Shown here: positions 52,847-64,000 of the stretch, one piece after another
Layout of the letters: each line of letters starts with the position of its first letter
Position numbering within the stretch: the stretch's first letter is position 1
From: Pascua guehoae
Taxonomy: Eukaryota > Basidiomycota > Tremellomycetes > Trichosporonales > Trichosporonaceae
Assembly (NCBI GenBank): GCA_001600415.1
Contig: BCJX01000017.1
Span: 489,005 to 553,004 of the forward strand
Direction of reading: 5' to 3'
Length of the DNA: 64,000 bases
Made by a program: the position numbers and the translations under genes
Notes under the pieces: generated by a model
Databases searched by the model: none
What the model saw: only the letters and a program-made list of their open reading frames with translations
Told to the model about the DNA's origin: nothing

Positions 52847-53954
52847 GGCATGGACGACCATGTGGCTATTTTCATCCAAACGTCCAAACGCCACCGCCAG
52901 GCCGCCAGGTGCCCTGTACGGGGCATAGCTCATACCCCAACCCCAGACCGTATACCCCGTGGTACCTGCAACTCGCACCTGCCTGCCTTGATCTGCCGCC
53001 CGTGACGCTGTCTGACGCACCACCCCACTGCGTGGAGATGCGACAATGCCCGCGTGCGTGCCGCGTTGCAGCGGGGGCATGCGATTCGTTGTGCATTGGC
53101 GAGCCTACAACGGGTTGGTTGCAGGTTGGCTACCTCTACTCTCTACTCGCATGAGGCGAGGGCAGTTCACTGCGCTGACCTTGTACCCCAGGGCAGCGGG
53201 CTGACGATTGCAGTGGTCCAAGTGCAGGTCTGCAGATCCGGAGTGATCGTGCTGGTTATCCGAGTGTTTGAGCATGTGTCCGAGCCAGACGTGGCGAGTA
53301 TCGATTGACAGTCGGTCGGAATGGACATGTACATGCTGTGACGTGATCATGCATGGCTCAGTATTCTAGGCAGGACTGGCCTAGGGCACAACGGTGGAAT
53401 TGGGCAGTGTCAACATACCAGTATTTGGGGCTGCAGAGAAACGCTCGTTGATAGCATGCTTGCGCCATCGTCCCCTTCCGCAGCATGACGATTGCCACAC
53501 CCTTCTCGTCGTTAAGGTGATCATGGCCACAGCCGCTCGTACATACACTCTAGCCTCGTAGATAAGGATACAGGCTGCATCTAAAAGGTACTGTAAATTG
53601 GGTTGCTGTTGAGTCGTGTGTCGCACGTATGAACATCGCATACGCCATGAGCGCCAATCGTGCCGCGTTTGCACTCCCGGCGCTCTAGTCGAACCGGCGA
53701 GTGTCTCTGCATCTCACCCAAAGGCGGCGGGCATTGCCGCTGGCACGCCCCGATACCCCGACCCGCGCGACCAGCTGTCGCTCGGCAAAGGTGGCGTCTC
53801 GACTCGTTTTCGTCCCACCGGTCCCACCGCGCGCCCCGTCGTATTCCTCGTTGCGCTCCCGTTGCGCTCCCATTGCGCTTCCCCTCGCGGCGGTCCCGAC
53901 GGCAAATTCTCCCTCACTCTCAGTCTCTCTCTCTCTCATCGTACACGCGCCTTG
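52847..53954. other. Intergenic downstream of the copia element
   Basis: No gene seen. Around 53890-53945 there is a CT-rich stretch just beyond the stop of the minus-strand transcription factor. Confidence 0.5.
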
Positions 53955-56900
53955 CTAATTTGTAAACATCGTGTTCCACTGGTTGCCATTGGCGTCGGCC
54001 TGGACACTCGAGAGCAGATCGGAAAAGTACGAGTCGGGGACCGGATGCTTCATGTCGTGCGGTTGGTTGAGCATGGCCGCGACTTCGGGGTTGGCAAACT
54101 GGCTCATCATGTCGTCGGTAAACATGCTCGTCTGCGCAAACCCATTGAGGTTGCCGAGGTCTGGCATTGCCGCACCATTGGTCGCAGCGCAGTTGTTACT
54201 GTCCTGCATGCCCATGCAGGCATGGTACGAGTGGGTCTGGATATCGACCGCATCCACACTCTCGGGAGTCTGGCCCAGAGAATGACCCGCTGTTCCAGTG
54301 GCAGCCGACACGGATGCGGCAGACGACCGGATCGACGAGCCCGTCTCCATAGGCGACTCTGTAGCCGAGGACTGAGATCTCGGTGTGTTGCCGACGGCGG
54401 CAACGCGCGCAGGCTCAATGCACGCCAGGTCTGGGTGGCCTTCCTCGTACATCCGCTGGTAATGGACGAGGAACGAGCCAATTTGGTAGCCGAGGATGTG
54501 TTTGGTGCCGTAACGACCAAGCACTACGAGGCATTAGCCCATTGTTCTAGATGCATGGCCAGCAAAGGGTACACTTACTGTTGCTGATCGCCATGACGTC
54601 CGTCTTCCACCGCATCGCCATCGCATACTCTTCGTGTGCGTTTGCCCACAGGATAAACTTATTCACAAAGCGGCCAACAGTGAACAGCGAGCTGCGGGGG
54701 TTAGGGCTACGTGTGGCAGACAAAGGCTGAGCGACTTACAAGGCGAGGACTGGAGTGAGGATGAGCGTCACGTCCAGCTGGGATGGGATCAAATGGATGA
54801 ATCCAACAATCGCCTCAAACGCCTTTTGTAGCGCACGGTGCTGGGGCGTCTCGGGTCCTTCCCAGTCGATAAATTGCTCGTGGAGCATCAATGTGGCCAG
54901 ATTGGGAAAGACGTGGATGGCCATGAGGTCGGAATTAAAGGTCGTCAGGTTGTTGCCACCGGAATCGGCAAGACGGTAAAGGTTCTTGAGCGTTGACGGG
55001 ACGCTCAATCTCAATGTCAGCTGTACACCTTGATTCCGCACTCACTGGAACGCGTTGATCTCTGAATTAAGCTGGATGAAAGACGGCCAGGTGATACCCT
55101 CCATTTCATCATTGGGCTTCTTGATACGCTGCTGCCAGTCTCGGATCCACCGCGAGACCTTGCCCAGAAGGAACGTGGCTGTACAGTTAGCATGGTTCAA
55201 ACGCATGACACGCGTGCACAAGCAACTCACACTTGACAAACAGCACAAAGGGGTCAGCAACCGGGTGGTTGACGAGCACATCGGGGTCGTCGGGCGTTTG
55301 TGGGTTGAGTTTCATAAATCCCGAGCGGTCAAACTGTTGTCAGCCTCGTTTCATTACCAGGGATCCACACACCTTTTGGTGAAACTCGTCGGTACTGGTT
55401 GGGAGCGGGACGTGAATCTCGCTCAGCTCAAAGCTGTGCGCCCACGACGAGTTGACAGCAAAGCCGACCTCGGACGCGTAAGCCAGCCACACGGTAGCCA
55501 AGCGCTCTTCTCGTTCGCGATCACACGACGACTCCGACATGAGAGGAGGCTTTCCGGTCCCGCCCGTGTCGCGCTCTAAGATTTGTTAGCAACGCTAAAC
55601 GCACGTACATACTGCAGAGGTGACTCACTGTTCCGGTTGCTAATTTCCAGCGCGTTGATCAGACGAGGGGGTACACTTGAAACCATCCAGGAGCGGAGGG
55701 CCATGCCCTTGTTCATGTACGCCATGGCGAGCACCATCTGTGGTGTCAGCCCGTAAACATTGGGAGAAAGCAGACCCAAAGCACGTACATGCGTCCTGAC
55801 AACGTCAAAGATAAACGGTCCCGTACCCATCATGCATGTGACGGTGCTGTGGCGGATGCACCGCTCGGCGGCTTCCAGCTGGGCGAGACCAAAGTCCTCT
55901 GAAGCTTCAAGATCGAGACCCATCTTAATGTAGCGGATCCTGTTCGCCTCCGCCTCGTCTGGTGGTGGGCGTATCGTCCACGCCGTGTGCGGCTCAGCTG
56001 CTGCGCAGATGGCATGCAGAAGACCAGGGAAGGGGAAGTCTGGGCTAGTTGGCGATAGCTTGATGCGTGCCAGTAGCGTGGCGCGATGGAACAGGCGTGG
56101 CAACGACGGTTCGCATTGGAAAAAGGTCTCCACCATGTGTTCGAGGATGGCTGGGGTCAATGGTCTGTCTCTCTGGGGAGCCAGCCACTGGGCAACAGAC
56201 ACTCACCTGGCGACGGAAGGTTCTTTGGCCAGCTGGCTGGGAGAACAAGAAGGTTTGAAAAGTCAAACGACTGGAAGTTGCCAGGTGTACCAGTCTCGAT
56301 GCTGACAAAAGGTGGCTTGTGGGACGGCTCGGTGTCCATCTGCGGCATGGGTACGGGGAATGCCGACATCGGTGTGGTCCACGTTCCGTTCATTGTTTGG
56401 TTCATGCCAACGGGAGGATCCGTGTAGGCACTGCCGTGCTTGACTCCTTGGGCAAAGTGGTCCACCTCGACTTCAACTGGCGGCGTCGACTCTGTGGCCA
56501 GAGCTGCAATGCGCGCCTCGAGTTCGGCTGCAGTAGTGTCAGCGGAAGCGGAAGAGGAATAAAGTTGACGTTGTTTCACTTTGTCCACATCCCTTCCCCT
56601 CTTTGACAGCAAAGGGGGCGCACAGCAGCTTAGCAATCAGGATGGCTAGCTGAGCCACAGCTGGGTCATGGACCAGAGCAAACCAACAATCAATACCCAC
56701 CAATGCGAGCCTTGAGCGTCTCGCGCTCCTCGTCGGTGCGCCTCTCCTTCTCGCGCGCCAGGCTGCGGTCCCCGACAGCCGCACGCTTGACGGCACTGGC
56801 GGCACTGCTCGTCTTCTTCCTCTCCGGTTGGTGCTCGGTAGCCGCCATACCCGCGCTCGAGGGATCATCACAGTCATCGTCGTCTGCATACGTGCAGACG

Positions 56901-57209
56901 AGCGGGGGTGGGCGCGACTTGTTGCGCTGGGCAGAGCGCAGGGCGTGCGCATGCGACCGCATGCATGGGTTGCATGTTGGGCGGACCGCGTCGCACTTTA
57001 CTTTACGCTTTTTGCACTGAACAAGGTGTCAGCATTGGCAATAGATAACGGCCCCATTGTGTCCAGGGGGACATGAACGTGGACGGATGTCATGTCACCG
57101 GGGACAGAAAGATAACCCAAACACGTACTTGAAGACAGGCATGGTTGCGCTTGAGCGGTGCAAGTGTCTCGTCTTCCAGAATGTTGTCGTACGGTGGGGT
57201 GAGCTCCAT
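53955..57209 (-). CDS. Zn2Cys6 transcription factor with fungal-specific regulatory domain
   Basis: Eleven exons on the minus strand: 57129-57209, 56701-57016, 56207-56527, 55789-56150, 55629-55737, 55373-55575, 55231-55333, 55046-55178, 54740-55009, 54579-54691, 53955-54523; 859 aa, all in phase. The zinc cluster is C25-x2-C28-x6-C35-x6-C42-x2-C45-x22-C68 (CLQCKKRKVKC core), with the long last loop common in basidiomycetes. An intron splits it after Gln27. A coiled-coil dimerisation stretch follows (REKERRTDEERETLKARIAE). The middle homology domain begins about residue 240 (AILEHMVETFFQCEPSLPRL; later RYIKMGLDLEASEDFGLAQL). The C-terminus is Ser/Asn/Gln-rich with acidic patches. A nuclear activator or repressor of metabolic genes is expected. 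It is divergent from the amidase gene. Confidence 0.93.
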
Positions 57210-58500
57210 TGCGTTCTATCCCAGCTGGACGAGGGAGGGTGGGATTAGAACAGCACGTGGGGAGGGCAACGTTGAGCAGCAATAGGTGCGCGGATGGATC
57301 TTTGCTGTTTGTTGGTTGCCGAAGTTGCGTGGAGCAATCAATACTTTGTCAAGCCGCGCTGACGCGTCGCGATTAGGAAGGAATCGGCGCCACAACTGTC
57401 GGATGGTCGTAGGAAACGACTCGAACGGAACCGAGAGGGAGCGAGCGAGATTAGCGAGAATGGGGCCGAGTGGGGTAGGGGGTAACGGTGGCGGAGTGGT
57501 GGTGGGCGTGATTGGTGTGGGTTGAATCTTGTCGCGAATGCACAAGAGAGAAAGAGTGAAAGGGAGAACGACGTGTGGCGACGAAGGAGGAGGGCGGCGA
57601 GGAGATGTGGTGGGTGGGTGGTGGGGCGGGGTGACAATGCTAATCGGGGAGCAAAAGGAAAAGAGCGAGCGAGCGGGGGAATGGGGCGGAGCAAAAGGTT
57701 CAACTACAGAGTGAGCAAATGGATAAAGGGGGTCGGTCGGAATGGCAACAACACGTACCACAACCACAACATCTGCTGCCCAACTTGGTCCATCCCCACA
57801 GCCTCTCTCATCTTTCTGCTTTCTGCTTTCTTGCTTTCTGCTTTCTGCCCGTGCGGGCAACGTGGGCAACACACGGGCAAGCAACCCAAATTATGCATGG
57901 TAGCTGCATGGCTGCTGGGTGGGATGGCTGTATATTTGTGGTGTCACCTTGTCTGGCCAGAGTCAGAGATGGCCGTCGGGCATGGGATGGGGATGGGATC
58001 CACTCTTTGATTAGTTATCCAAATAGCCCTTGGACCTGATACCTTTGTGCCTTGCCCACGCCCACGCCCACGCCCCCCTTACCCTGGACTTGCGAATACA
58101 GAGTAGAGTAGAGTAGATCTCTCATCTCCAGGATATGGCGACCGTGGGAATCTCGCCACTGGGAAGTTGAGGGGGGAAGCCATTGCGTCATAGTGGCACT
58201 CACCGCCCCAGCCAGCACGGTAGAGATCCCTTGCCGCATCCCGACCGGGGTTTGGGCGCATGCCACGCGTGCCTGGCGATAGGATAGCCGGTTAATTGCA
58301 GTAGTAGTAGTCTAGACCCCCACGCCTAGATGTAACATGACGGCAACTTAGCAAACCGGGGGTAGCCGCGCGACCCACGCGTACACGGGTACAGAACGTA
58401 CAGAGGCTGCTGCATGCTGCATGCTGCCATTCATCTCGTTACAGTCTAGTTAACTGGACAAAACCATCTCTGCAATCAACCACCTACCACTCACATCACC
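57210..58500. promoter_or_regulatory. Divergent promoter region: Zn2Cys6 factor and amidase
   Basis: 1.29 kb between start codons. Contains TTTCTGC repeats (about 57811-57847), GGGCAA repeats (about 57855-57885), CCCACG repeats (about 58060-58075) and AGAGT repeats (about 58101-58117). CGG triplets suitable for a zinc-cluster protein are present, but I did not pin down a specific inverted CGG pair. Confidence 0.5.
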
Positions 58501-61367
58501 ATGGGCAAGATCACCGAAAAGATTGCCAACCGCAAGCGCGAAGAGCGCCAGCGCCTCGTCTTTGAGGCCGTAATTCTCCTGGGCCTCGCCGCCGACCATC
58601 CCGAGGACGACCAGTATCTGAGCGCAACGTAAGTCGGATGCATGCATGTCCGATCGCCAACAACCGTCCAAGCCTCCAAGCCCCGCGTTACGCGGCGCTT
58701 GGATGACTTGGTGTCTTGGGTTTCGGAACCGAGACAGGGATCAACGACCTCGGACATCGGTCGCCGAGGGTCATTCTGCATCACTTTAATGGAGCCCTCG
58801 CGGTGCTATAACGCTCAAAGTGGCACTTGTGGTATGCATGTGGCAGAGGGTGTCATGGCGACGGCGTCGAACGAGGGCGGGCGACCTGGTGGCGAGCAGC
58901 TAACATGCAGTGCCGAGGACATTGTCGCCAACCTCAAGGCGCGCAAGGAGGGCTGGACATGCGAGCGTGTCATGCAGGCGTTTGTGAGTCCCACTCGACC
59001 GAGCGCTGGGAAACGGCAGCCGTCGCTTGGATCACGGCAGCTGGGCGGGCGTTCTGTGGCTGTGCTTCTTTGGGCGTGGGCGTGCGAGCAACCCGCTGAG
59101 ACCAGATCCGCGCCGCTTGTGCTGCACACCACAAGACAAACTGCCTCACTGAGGGTGAGTCCCGTTCCTGCAACGCACAAGGTCCACTTGTGGCTGCTAA
59201 CCCGCTGAAACTCTCCACTGACGCCTAGTCTTCTTCACCGAGGCACTGCAGCAGGCACGCGACAAGGATGCCGAGCTTGCGTCGACTGGAATGGCCGAGG
59301 GCGGTTTCTGGGGCCTGCCTTCGAGCTTCAAGGGTGGGGGGTTTGGTAACCTGTACGTTCGCGCTTACAGCAGACACGTACAATGTTGTCGGCGTCGACA
59401 CGTCGCTCGGCTGTTCGCCGTGAGTTGCAACTGGTAAACGTTTGGGACCCACACTGACGGGCAGGTACTGCTTCCAGCCGACTGAGAAGCCTGAGGACGA
59501 GGGCTCAGTGAGTAGTTGCTTCCCTTTCCCTATCTCTTCCAGAGCACAGCTACCCCCTCACTTGTCCTTTATTATCCCTCCCACGCTTGCGTCCTACTTT
59601 TTGCACACACAATGCTGACCCCAGCTCGTCAAGCTCTTCCGCCGGGGCGGCGGAATCCCGTTCTGCAAGACGAATGTCCCCCAGACGCTCCTTGCATTCG
59701 AGTGCTCCAACCCTATTTTTGGAACCACCACCAACCCGTACACCTCTACGCGCGGACCGGGCGGGAGCTCTGGCGGCGAGGCGGCGCTGGTGACGCTGCA
59801 GGGCACGCCCGTTGGCTGGGGCTCGGACAGTAAGTACGGGGGCGTGGGAACGATGGCGCAGTGTCGCGGCTGACGTAGCAGTTGGCGGGTCTCTCCGTAT
59901 CCCCGCCGCGTACTCGGGATGCTGCGGGCTCAAGCCCGCCATCGGCCGCTGGCCGCTCGGCGGCGACCGTCCCGTCACCCCTGGGTTTGAGGGAATCAAG
60001 GTGCGGCGTCGTGTTCCTCTGTAATAGTCTGGACGGCACGCACTGACATGTAACAGGTCACTGTCGGCCCCATGGCGCGCAATGTCGGCGACCTGACGTT
60101 TGCGGCACACAGCATGATCGACCTCATTGGCAAGAGTATCGAGGAGCGCAAGCTCGACACGGTCAACGTCGTGCCCATCCCTTGGCGTGAGCCGCAGCTC
60201 CCGCCGCGCCTCAAGATTGGATACTGGATCCACGACGACATTGTCAAGGTGAGCATAGCGTACTGAGCTTTCCTACGGGCATTCCCTCGCATTGGCCGCC
60301 CAATGCCTATGCTAACATTAGACCTCGCCGGCTGTTGTGCGCGCAGTCAACGAGACGGTCCAGGCGCTGCGCAAGGAGGGCCACGAGCTCGTCGAGTTTA
60401 CGCCGCCCCCGATTCATGAGGCGCTCAAGGTGAGTTACACGGAGTGTGCCGTGATCTGAGACGTATAGGCATCACCCACTCGAAAGTACTAACATGCAGA
60501 TCTTTGTGGCGCTCACGTCGGCCGATGCGTACAAGTCCCTGCTCTCCAATATCGGTCCCGACCCCAAGGAGCCGTCGATGGAGCTCGTTACCATCGGCCC
60601 TCGTCTGCCGGCCTTTGTTCGCTGGCTCGCAACCACTCTCATTCACTATGCCGCCAAGGATGAACGGTTTGCCGAAGTCCTGAGTACGTTCATATCCAAG
60701 CGGCTCGCTCATACATACCTCCTATCGCCATCGTCCTCTTGTTCCTGCTGACACGTCAGGCGAGTCGTGTCCCAAGTCGGCCGGTGACTTCTGGCACTGG
60801 ACGGACCGCCGCAACACGTATACCCAAGAGTTCCGCAAGGTGGTGCGTAGCCTTCTTGTCCACACGCCCTCTGTGCCCTCTACTAACACGCAGGCGTGGG
60901 AGGACAACAACTTTGACTTCCTCCTGTGCCCGGTACAGGCTGTGCCGGCGCTCGAGCACAACCGGACCAAGAACCTCTCGCCGCTGGCGGTCGGCACCTT
61001 CCTCTTCAACGTTGTCGACTCGACCGTGGGTGTGCTCCCCGTGACGCACGTGGACAAGGAGCGCGACGCGGCCCCCAAAGACTACTGCGGCGAGGAGACG
61101 CACGGCAGCTGGATCCTCGAGCGCGGCGTGTACGGCACCAAGCACCCGGCGTACGATGCGGAAAAGATGCACGGCCTCCCCGTCGCCGTCCAGATTGTCG
61201 GGCGCGCGTTTGAGGAGGAAAAAGTCCTCGCCATGATGAAGATTGTCGAGGACGCCGTCGGGTTCACGGGCGTCCATCGTGATGCGCCGTATGATGGGTT
61301 TGAGCGGCCCAAGGGCGCGCCCGAGGGCGCCGCCAAGGGCGACCCCGCCGAGACCCCCGCGGCGTGA
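58501..61367 (+). CDS. Amidase (amidase-signature family, FAAH/acetamidase type)
   Basis: Thirteen exons: 58501-58628, 58911-58983, 59106-59154, 59229-59333, 59374-59419, 59465-59507, 59625-59829, 59882-60000, 60057-60248, 60322-60429, 60500-60683, 60760-60842, 60894-61367; 602 aa. Twelve introns of 40-282 bp, all in phase. The Ser-Ser-Lys triad is complete: Lys163 in IPFCKTN, Ser196/197 in GPGGSSGGE and nucleophile Ser220 in GSDIGGSLRIPA. SFKDTYNVVGVDTS precedes it. Enzymes of this family hydrolyse primary amides, in fungi often acetamide or other nitrogen sources (amdS type). The N-terminal helix (MGKITEKIANRKREERQRLV) and length fit fungal amidases. No secretion signal; cytosolic role likely. 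The C-terminus is Ala/Gly/Pro-rich and the stop lies in a tandem repeat. Confidence 0.95.
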
Positions 61368-61417
61368 GGGAGCGACTTGGAGGCGTGAGAGAGTGACTTG
61401 GAGGCGTGAGAGAGACT
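61360..61417. repeat. 21-bp tandem repeat spanning the amidase stop codon
   Basis: Nearly three copies of GCGTGAG(A/G)GAG(C/T)GACTTG plus GAG. The stop TGA (61365-61367) is in the first unit. Confidence 0.8.
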
Positions 61418-61905
61418 TGTTCTCGGGCGGAATCTTAATTGTGAAGAACAATCACGTGGTGGTTTCGAGCGCGAGCGTGAGCGTGCATGTTGAGACGACC
61501 AGGGCGCCGGATAGGGCCCTAACATTTGCCAGTCGAGTACACAGGAAGGATGGAGTCTATAGGAAGTATGCCGTAGAGCAGACGAAGAGCAGGCATCATA
61601 CAAGGTATACGAATGTAGATCAAGCCCCCGGATGAAGCTAATGGAATGCATTGTGTATTTCGCGTCCTGCCAGATCATGCAACATTCATGATCAGGTGTT
61701 GCATGATCTGGCCCAACGGTGACGGCGTTGAACCCAAGATGATCAAGAATGCATACTCGGCACCGGGCCGCTACAAACTACAAACTGCCATCAAGGCGCA
61801 AGACCTGCGCCCGCACAGGCTCACTCGAAAGCACCACACCGTACTCGACACCCAACTCCCCCGACTCCAAACTAGACACTTCCCCCACGGTCCCAGTAAC
61901 CTAAC
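61368..61905. other. Convergent intergenic region amidase / expansin-like gene
   Basis: No gene seen beyond the 21-bp repeat. Two inverted copies of TGCATGATCTG / CAGATCATGCA-like sequence occur at about 61670-61711 and could form a hairpin in either transcript's 3' end. Confidence 0.5.
61669..61711. terminator. Inverted repeat, possible 3'-end hairpin
   Basis: CCAGATCATGCAACA...TGTTGCATGATCTGG: a 15-bp perfect inverted repeat (about 61671-61685 and 61696-61710) with a 10-nt loop, between two convergent genes. Confidence 0.55.
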
Positions 61906-63877
61906 CTAATCCAGCGAGGTCGTATACGGCATCTCGGGCAGCCGCCCCTCGCCCCGCACCCAGCTCCAGGTGATATCCGCATTGCGCTCGGCGTGCAGCC
62001 GCCCCACGCCCAGGGGGGCAAAGTACTGGAAGGCGCTGATGGACAGGTCGAGCGAGCGCTCGGTGCAGCCCGGGCAGCGGTCGGTTACTTCGACCGTGAG
62101 GGTTTTGTTGCCCCCTGCGTGTGTGTTAGTGGTGGTGGTGGTGGGGTTGGGGGGGGGGGGGAGGCAGCAGGTGACAAGGGAGGGAGGAAAGGACAAGGAG
62201 GGAGGAGAGGGCAAGGGAGGGATGAGGGCGAGGATGGAGGAGGGGGCAAGGGAGGCTTGGAGGGTGAGGTGGATGGGGGAGAGGGAAGGAGATGGATGTG
62301 GGGGGAGGAGAGGTGGGACGGCGGGAGGTGGTTGAGAGGCGTGGAGAGCGATTGAAAGGGAGCTGGGGGCAGAGAAGACCCGATGCAGGCGGGACAAGGC
62401 CGCGAGGACCAGACGGCGCCTGATGCTCCGCATACCTTGCCTCCCCTCTTCGGACCCCTGCCATATGCCAATGACGCTTCCGCCACCCCGCCAACCCCTC
62501 CCCCATCCCCCGCGCGCCGGGCAGGGCGTCGGAGCCGGGACACCACTCACAGGACACAGCAATGTGCTTGCCGCAGATCGGATTATTGTTGGGATTCGTC
62601 CCCGCGTACCCGGGCCAGGTATCGAACAGGGCATACGAGACCGCGACGACCTGGTATCAGCAACATCTCGTGGAGTTGGGCGGGATGAGCCAGCAGGTCT
62701 AGATCACGCCAGTGCAGCAGGCAAACCACCCAACGAGCAGACAAACCACCCAACGATTTTGGTCTGCACCCAAACTCACCGGCATCTGGGGCTCGTCATA
62801 CGTCCCGCACGCCGAGAGGCCGACGTCGAACCATGTGCCCTCGCCCGTGAACGGCCCGACGCCCGCGCGGTCCACGGTGATCGGGCCCGTGGGCGAGGGC
62901 GAGGGTGAGGGCGACGATGTCGTACGGGAGGGAGAGGGCGAGGGGGAGGGCGTAGGGGACGGAGTGTGCGCGGTTGATGAGGGCGGCGAGCGACTGGGTG
63001 AGGTCGAGGTCGAGATCGAGATCGAGGTCGAGGTCGAGGTCGAGGTCGAGGTCGAGGTCGAGGTCGAGGTCGAGGTCGAGGTCGAAGAGGTCAAGGAGGT
63101 CGAAGTCCTCGATCTCGTCCTGGACGTCGTGGACGATGTCGGGGGTGGGGTTGGGTCGACGCTCGGCACAGATGTCGATGCCGATGACGGTTGGGGGGCC
63201 GAGTGCGTCGACGAAGTGGGCGTTTCGCTCGCGGACGTGCGAGTGCGCGTGCTGTGGGTCGAAGACGACGAAGAGGTGGATGTCGGCGGCGTCTCAGACT
63301 CCGTGCTCGACGCCTGTGTGCTCGACGAATGTGTGCTAGACGACTGTGTGCTCGACGAAGGTGTGCTAGATGACTGTGTGCTCGACGACGCTGTGCTCGA
63401 CGCCTCTGTACTCGACGCCACTGTGCTCGACGGGCTAGGAGTCACATCCGAGCTCGCAGATGCGCTCGGAACAGGACTCGCACCTGCACTCGCGCTCGTA
63501 CTCGTCGTGCGAGACACAGACTGCGGGCTCGAGACCGGCTCCGAGCCCGCAGACGACGGCGACAGGGAAGTAGCCGCCGACGTGGGATGCACCGATGGCG
63601 AGCTCCAGCTACTCCAACTTGACGTAGACACCCCGCTCGTACTAGTCCCCTCGGGGGTGCTGGCGGCACTCGTCGCGCTTGGGCCACAGGTCTTGGTCTT
63701 GCTCCGCTTGCTGCGGCGCGCACGTGTACGGCGTACTTTGCGCCGGCGGCCGTCGTAGGCGGGTGCCTGCGTGTCCGGGAGGGNGGTGGGGGCGGGACGG
63801 TGGCGGGCGTGGGGGTCCGCGGGGGCCGCGCCGAGGAGGGGCAGGAGGGCGAGGAGGGCGAGTGGGAAGAGGCGCAT
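61906..63877 (-). CDS. Secreted Ser/Thr-rich protein with barwin/expansin-like (DPBB) domain
   Basis: Exons on the minus strand: 62780-63877, 62551-62650, 61906-62114; 468 aa; introns of 129 and 436 bp. Signal peptide MRLFPLALLALLPLLGAAPA, then a basic segment (RRRKVRRTRARRSKRSK) that could be a Kex2-type processing site. About 270 residues of Ser/Thr/Pro follow, including a long (Ser-Thr)n run coded by GGTCGA hexamers (63003-63084), a likely O-mannosylated stalk. The C-terminal 125 residues form a double-psi beta-barrel as in expansins, RlpA and plant barwin: GEGTWFDVGLSACGTY, then NPICGKHIAV, VEVTDRCPGC, LDLSISAFQYFAPLGVG and ITWSW. Such proteins bind or loosen wall polysaccharides, or are surface effectors. 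An N at 63784 leaves one residue undefined. The second intron contains AG-rich low-complexity DNA. Confidence 0.88.
63003..63084. repeat. GAGGTC hexanucleotide repeat coding (Ser-Thr)n
   Basis: About 13 tandem copies of the hexamer on the + strand, read on the minus strand as alternating Ser and Thr codons. Unit length keeps frame, so copy number can vary without frameshift. Confidence 0.85.
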
Positions 63878-64000
63878 GGTTGCCTTTGGTGCGTGGTCGC
63901 GGGCCGTTGTCGGTGTTGGTGTCCTCGCGAGTCGGGTGGCTGGTTCTACGGGCTTGTTGTCGCTGTCGTCGGGATTCTGTCGTTGTCGGGCTCCTGGCGC
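63878..64000. other. 5' flank of the expansin-like gene
   Basis: Upstream sequence of the minus-strand gene; no further feature seen before the window ends. Confidence 0.4.

Noticed and set aside
53616..54587. 323-aa + strand ORF
   Set aside because: Antisense to the C-terminal exon of the zinc-cluster factor; no motif.
57216..57884. 222-aa minus-strand ORF upstream of the zinc-cluster factor
   Set aside because: Low-complexity Pro/Thr sequence in a divergent promoter; no conserved block.
62712..63758. 348-aa Glu/Val-rich + strand ORF
   Set aside because: Antisense shadow of the Ser/Thr-rich coding exon of the expansin-like gene.

Overview
The window is nuclear DNA from a filamentous or yeast-like fungus, most likely a basidiomycete of the Tremellomycetes (the style fits Trichosporonales such as Trichosporon, Cutaneotrichosporon or Apiotrichum; order-level placement is inference). 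The reasons are GC-rich, C/G-ending codons, genes broken by many short GT-AG introns (mostly 37-130 bp, with CTAAC/CTGAC-like branch points), CT-rich leaders, a basidiomycete-style Zn2Cys6 transcription factor, and a complete Ty1/copia retrotransposon. No prokaryotic, organellar, tRNA, rRNA or CRISPR feature was seen. Fifteen host protein genes could be supported, and exon borders were worked out by hand with reading phase checked across every junction.

Layout. 1-1269: 3' end of a CASP/COY1 Golgi coiled-coil gene (+). 1885-3081: small protein with a Zn2Cys6-like cysteine pattern (+). 3570-4961: intronless F-box-like membrane-anchored protein (+). 7529-9571: AAAP-family amino-acid transporter (+). 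9955-11184: unknown gene with a reading-frame break (+). 12454-14910: large intronless gene of unknown function (+). 15928-17787: GT61-type glycosyltransferase (+). 18486-20848: mitochondrial 3-hydroxyacyl-thioester dehydratase HTD2 (+), convergent with 21589-24798: CLYBL-like citramalyl-CoA/citrate-lyase-beta-like protein (-), which contains a 16-nt microexon. 25503-26902: STRAP/UNRIP WD40 protein (-), divergent from 28420-29110: SmD1 (+). 29605-31763: D-2-hydroxyacid dehydrogenase (-). 31764-42338: about 10.5 kb with no supportable gene, carrying very long poly-C runs. 42339-45824: HMG-box transcription factor whose DNA-binding box is interrupted by a low-complexity insert (+). 47096-52846: Ty1/copia element with near-identical 120-bp LTRs and a perfect 5-bp target-site duplication. 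53955-57209: Zn2Cys6 transcription factor (-), divergent from 58501-61367: amidase (+). 61906-63877: secreted Ser/Thr-rich barwin/expansin-like protein (-).

Functional themes. Two divergent pairs are suggestive. STRAP (a partner of the Sm-core assembly machinery in animals) faces SmD1 (an Sm-core protein). A Zn2Cys6 regulator faces an amidase, the arrangement expected of a pathway regulator beside its target. HTD2 and CLYBL, both predicted mitochondrial enzymes of acyl metabolism, are convergent neighbours. The most unusual items are the split HMG box next to a gene desert with 40-59 nt poly-C tracts, the microexon that carries the predicted metal-site Asp of CLYBL, the tandem repeats that begin exactly across the stop codons of two unrelated genes, and the intronless 818-aa gene. 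The sequence has assembly gaps (Ns at 22871-22872 and 24408-24576, one N at 63784).
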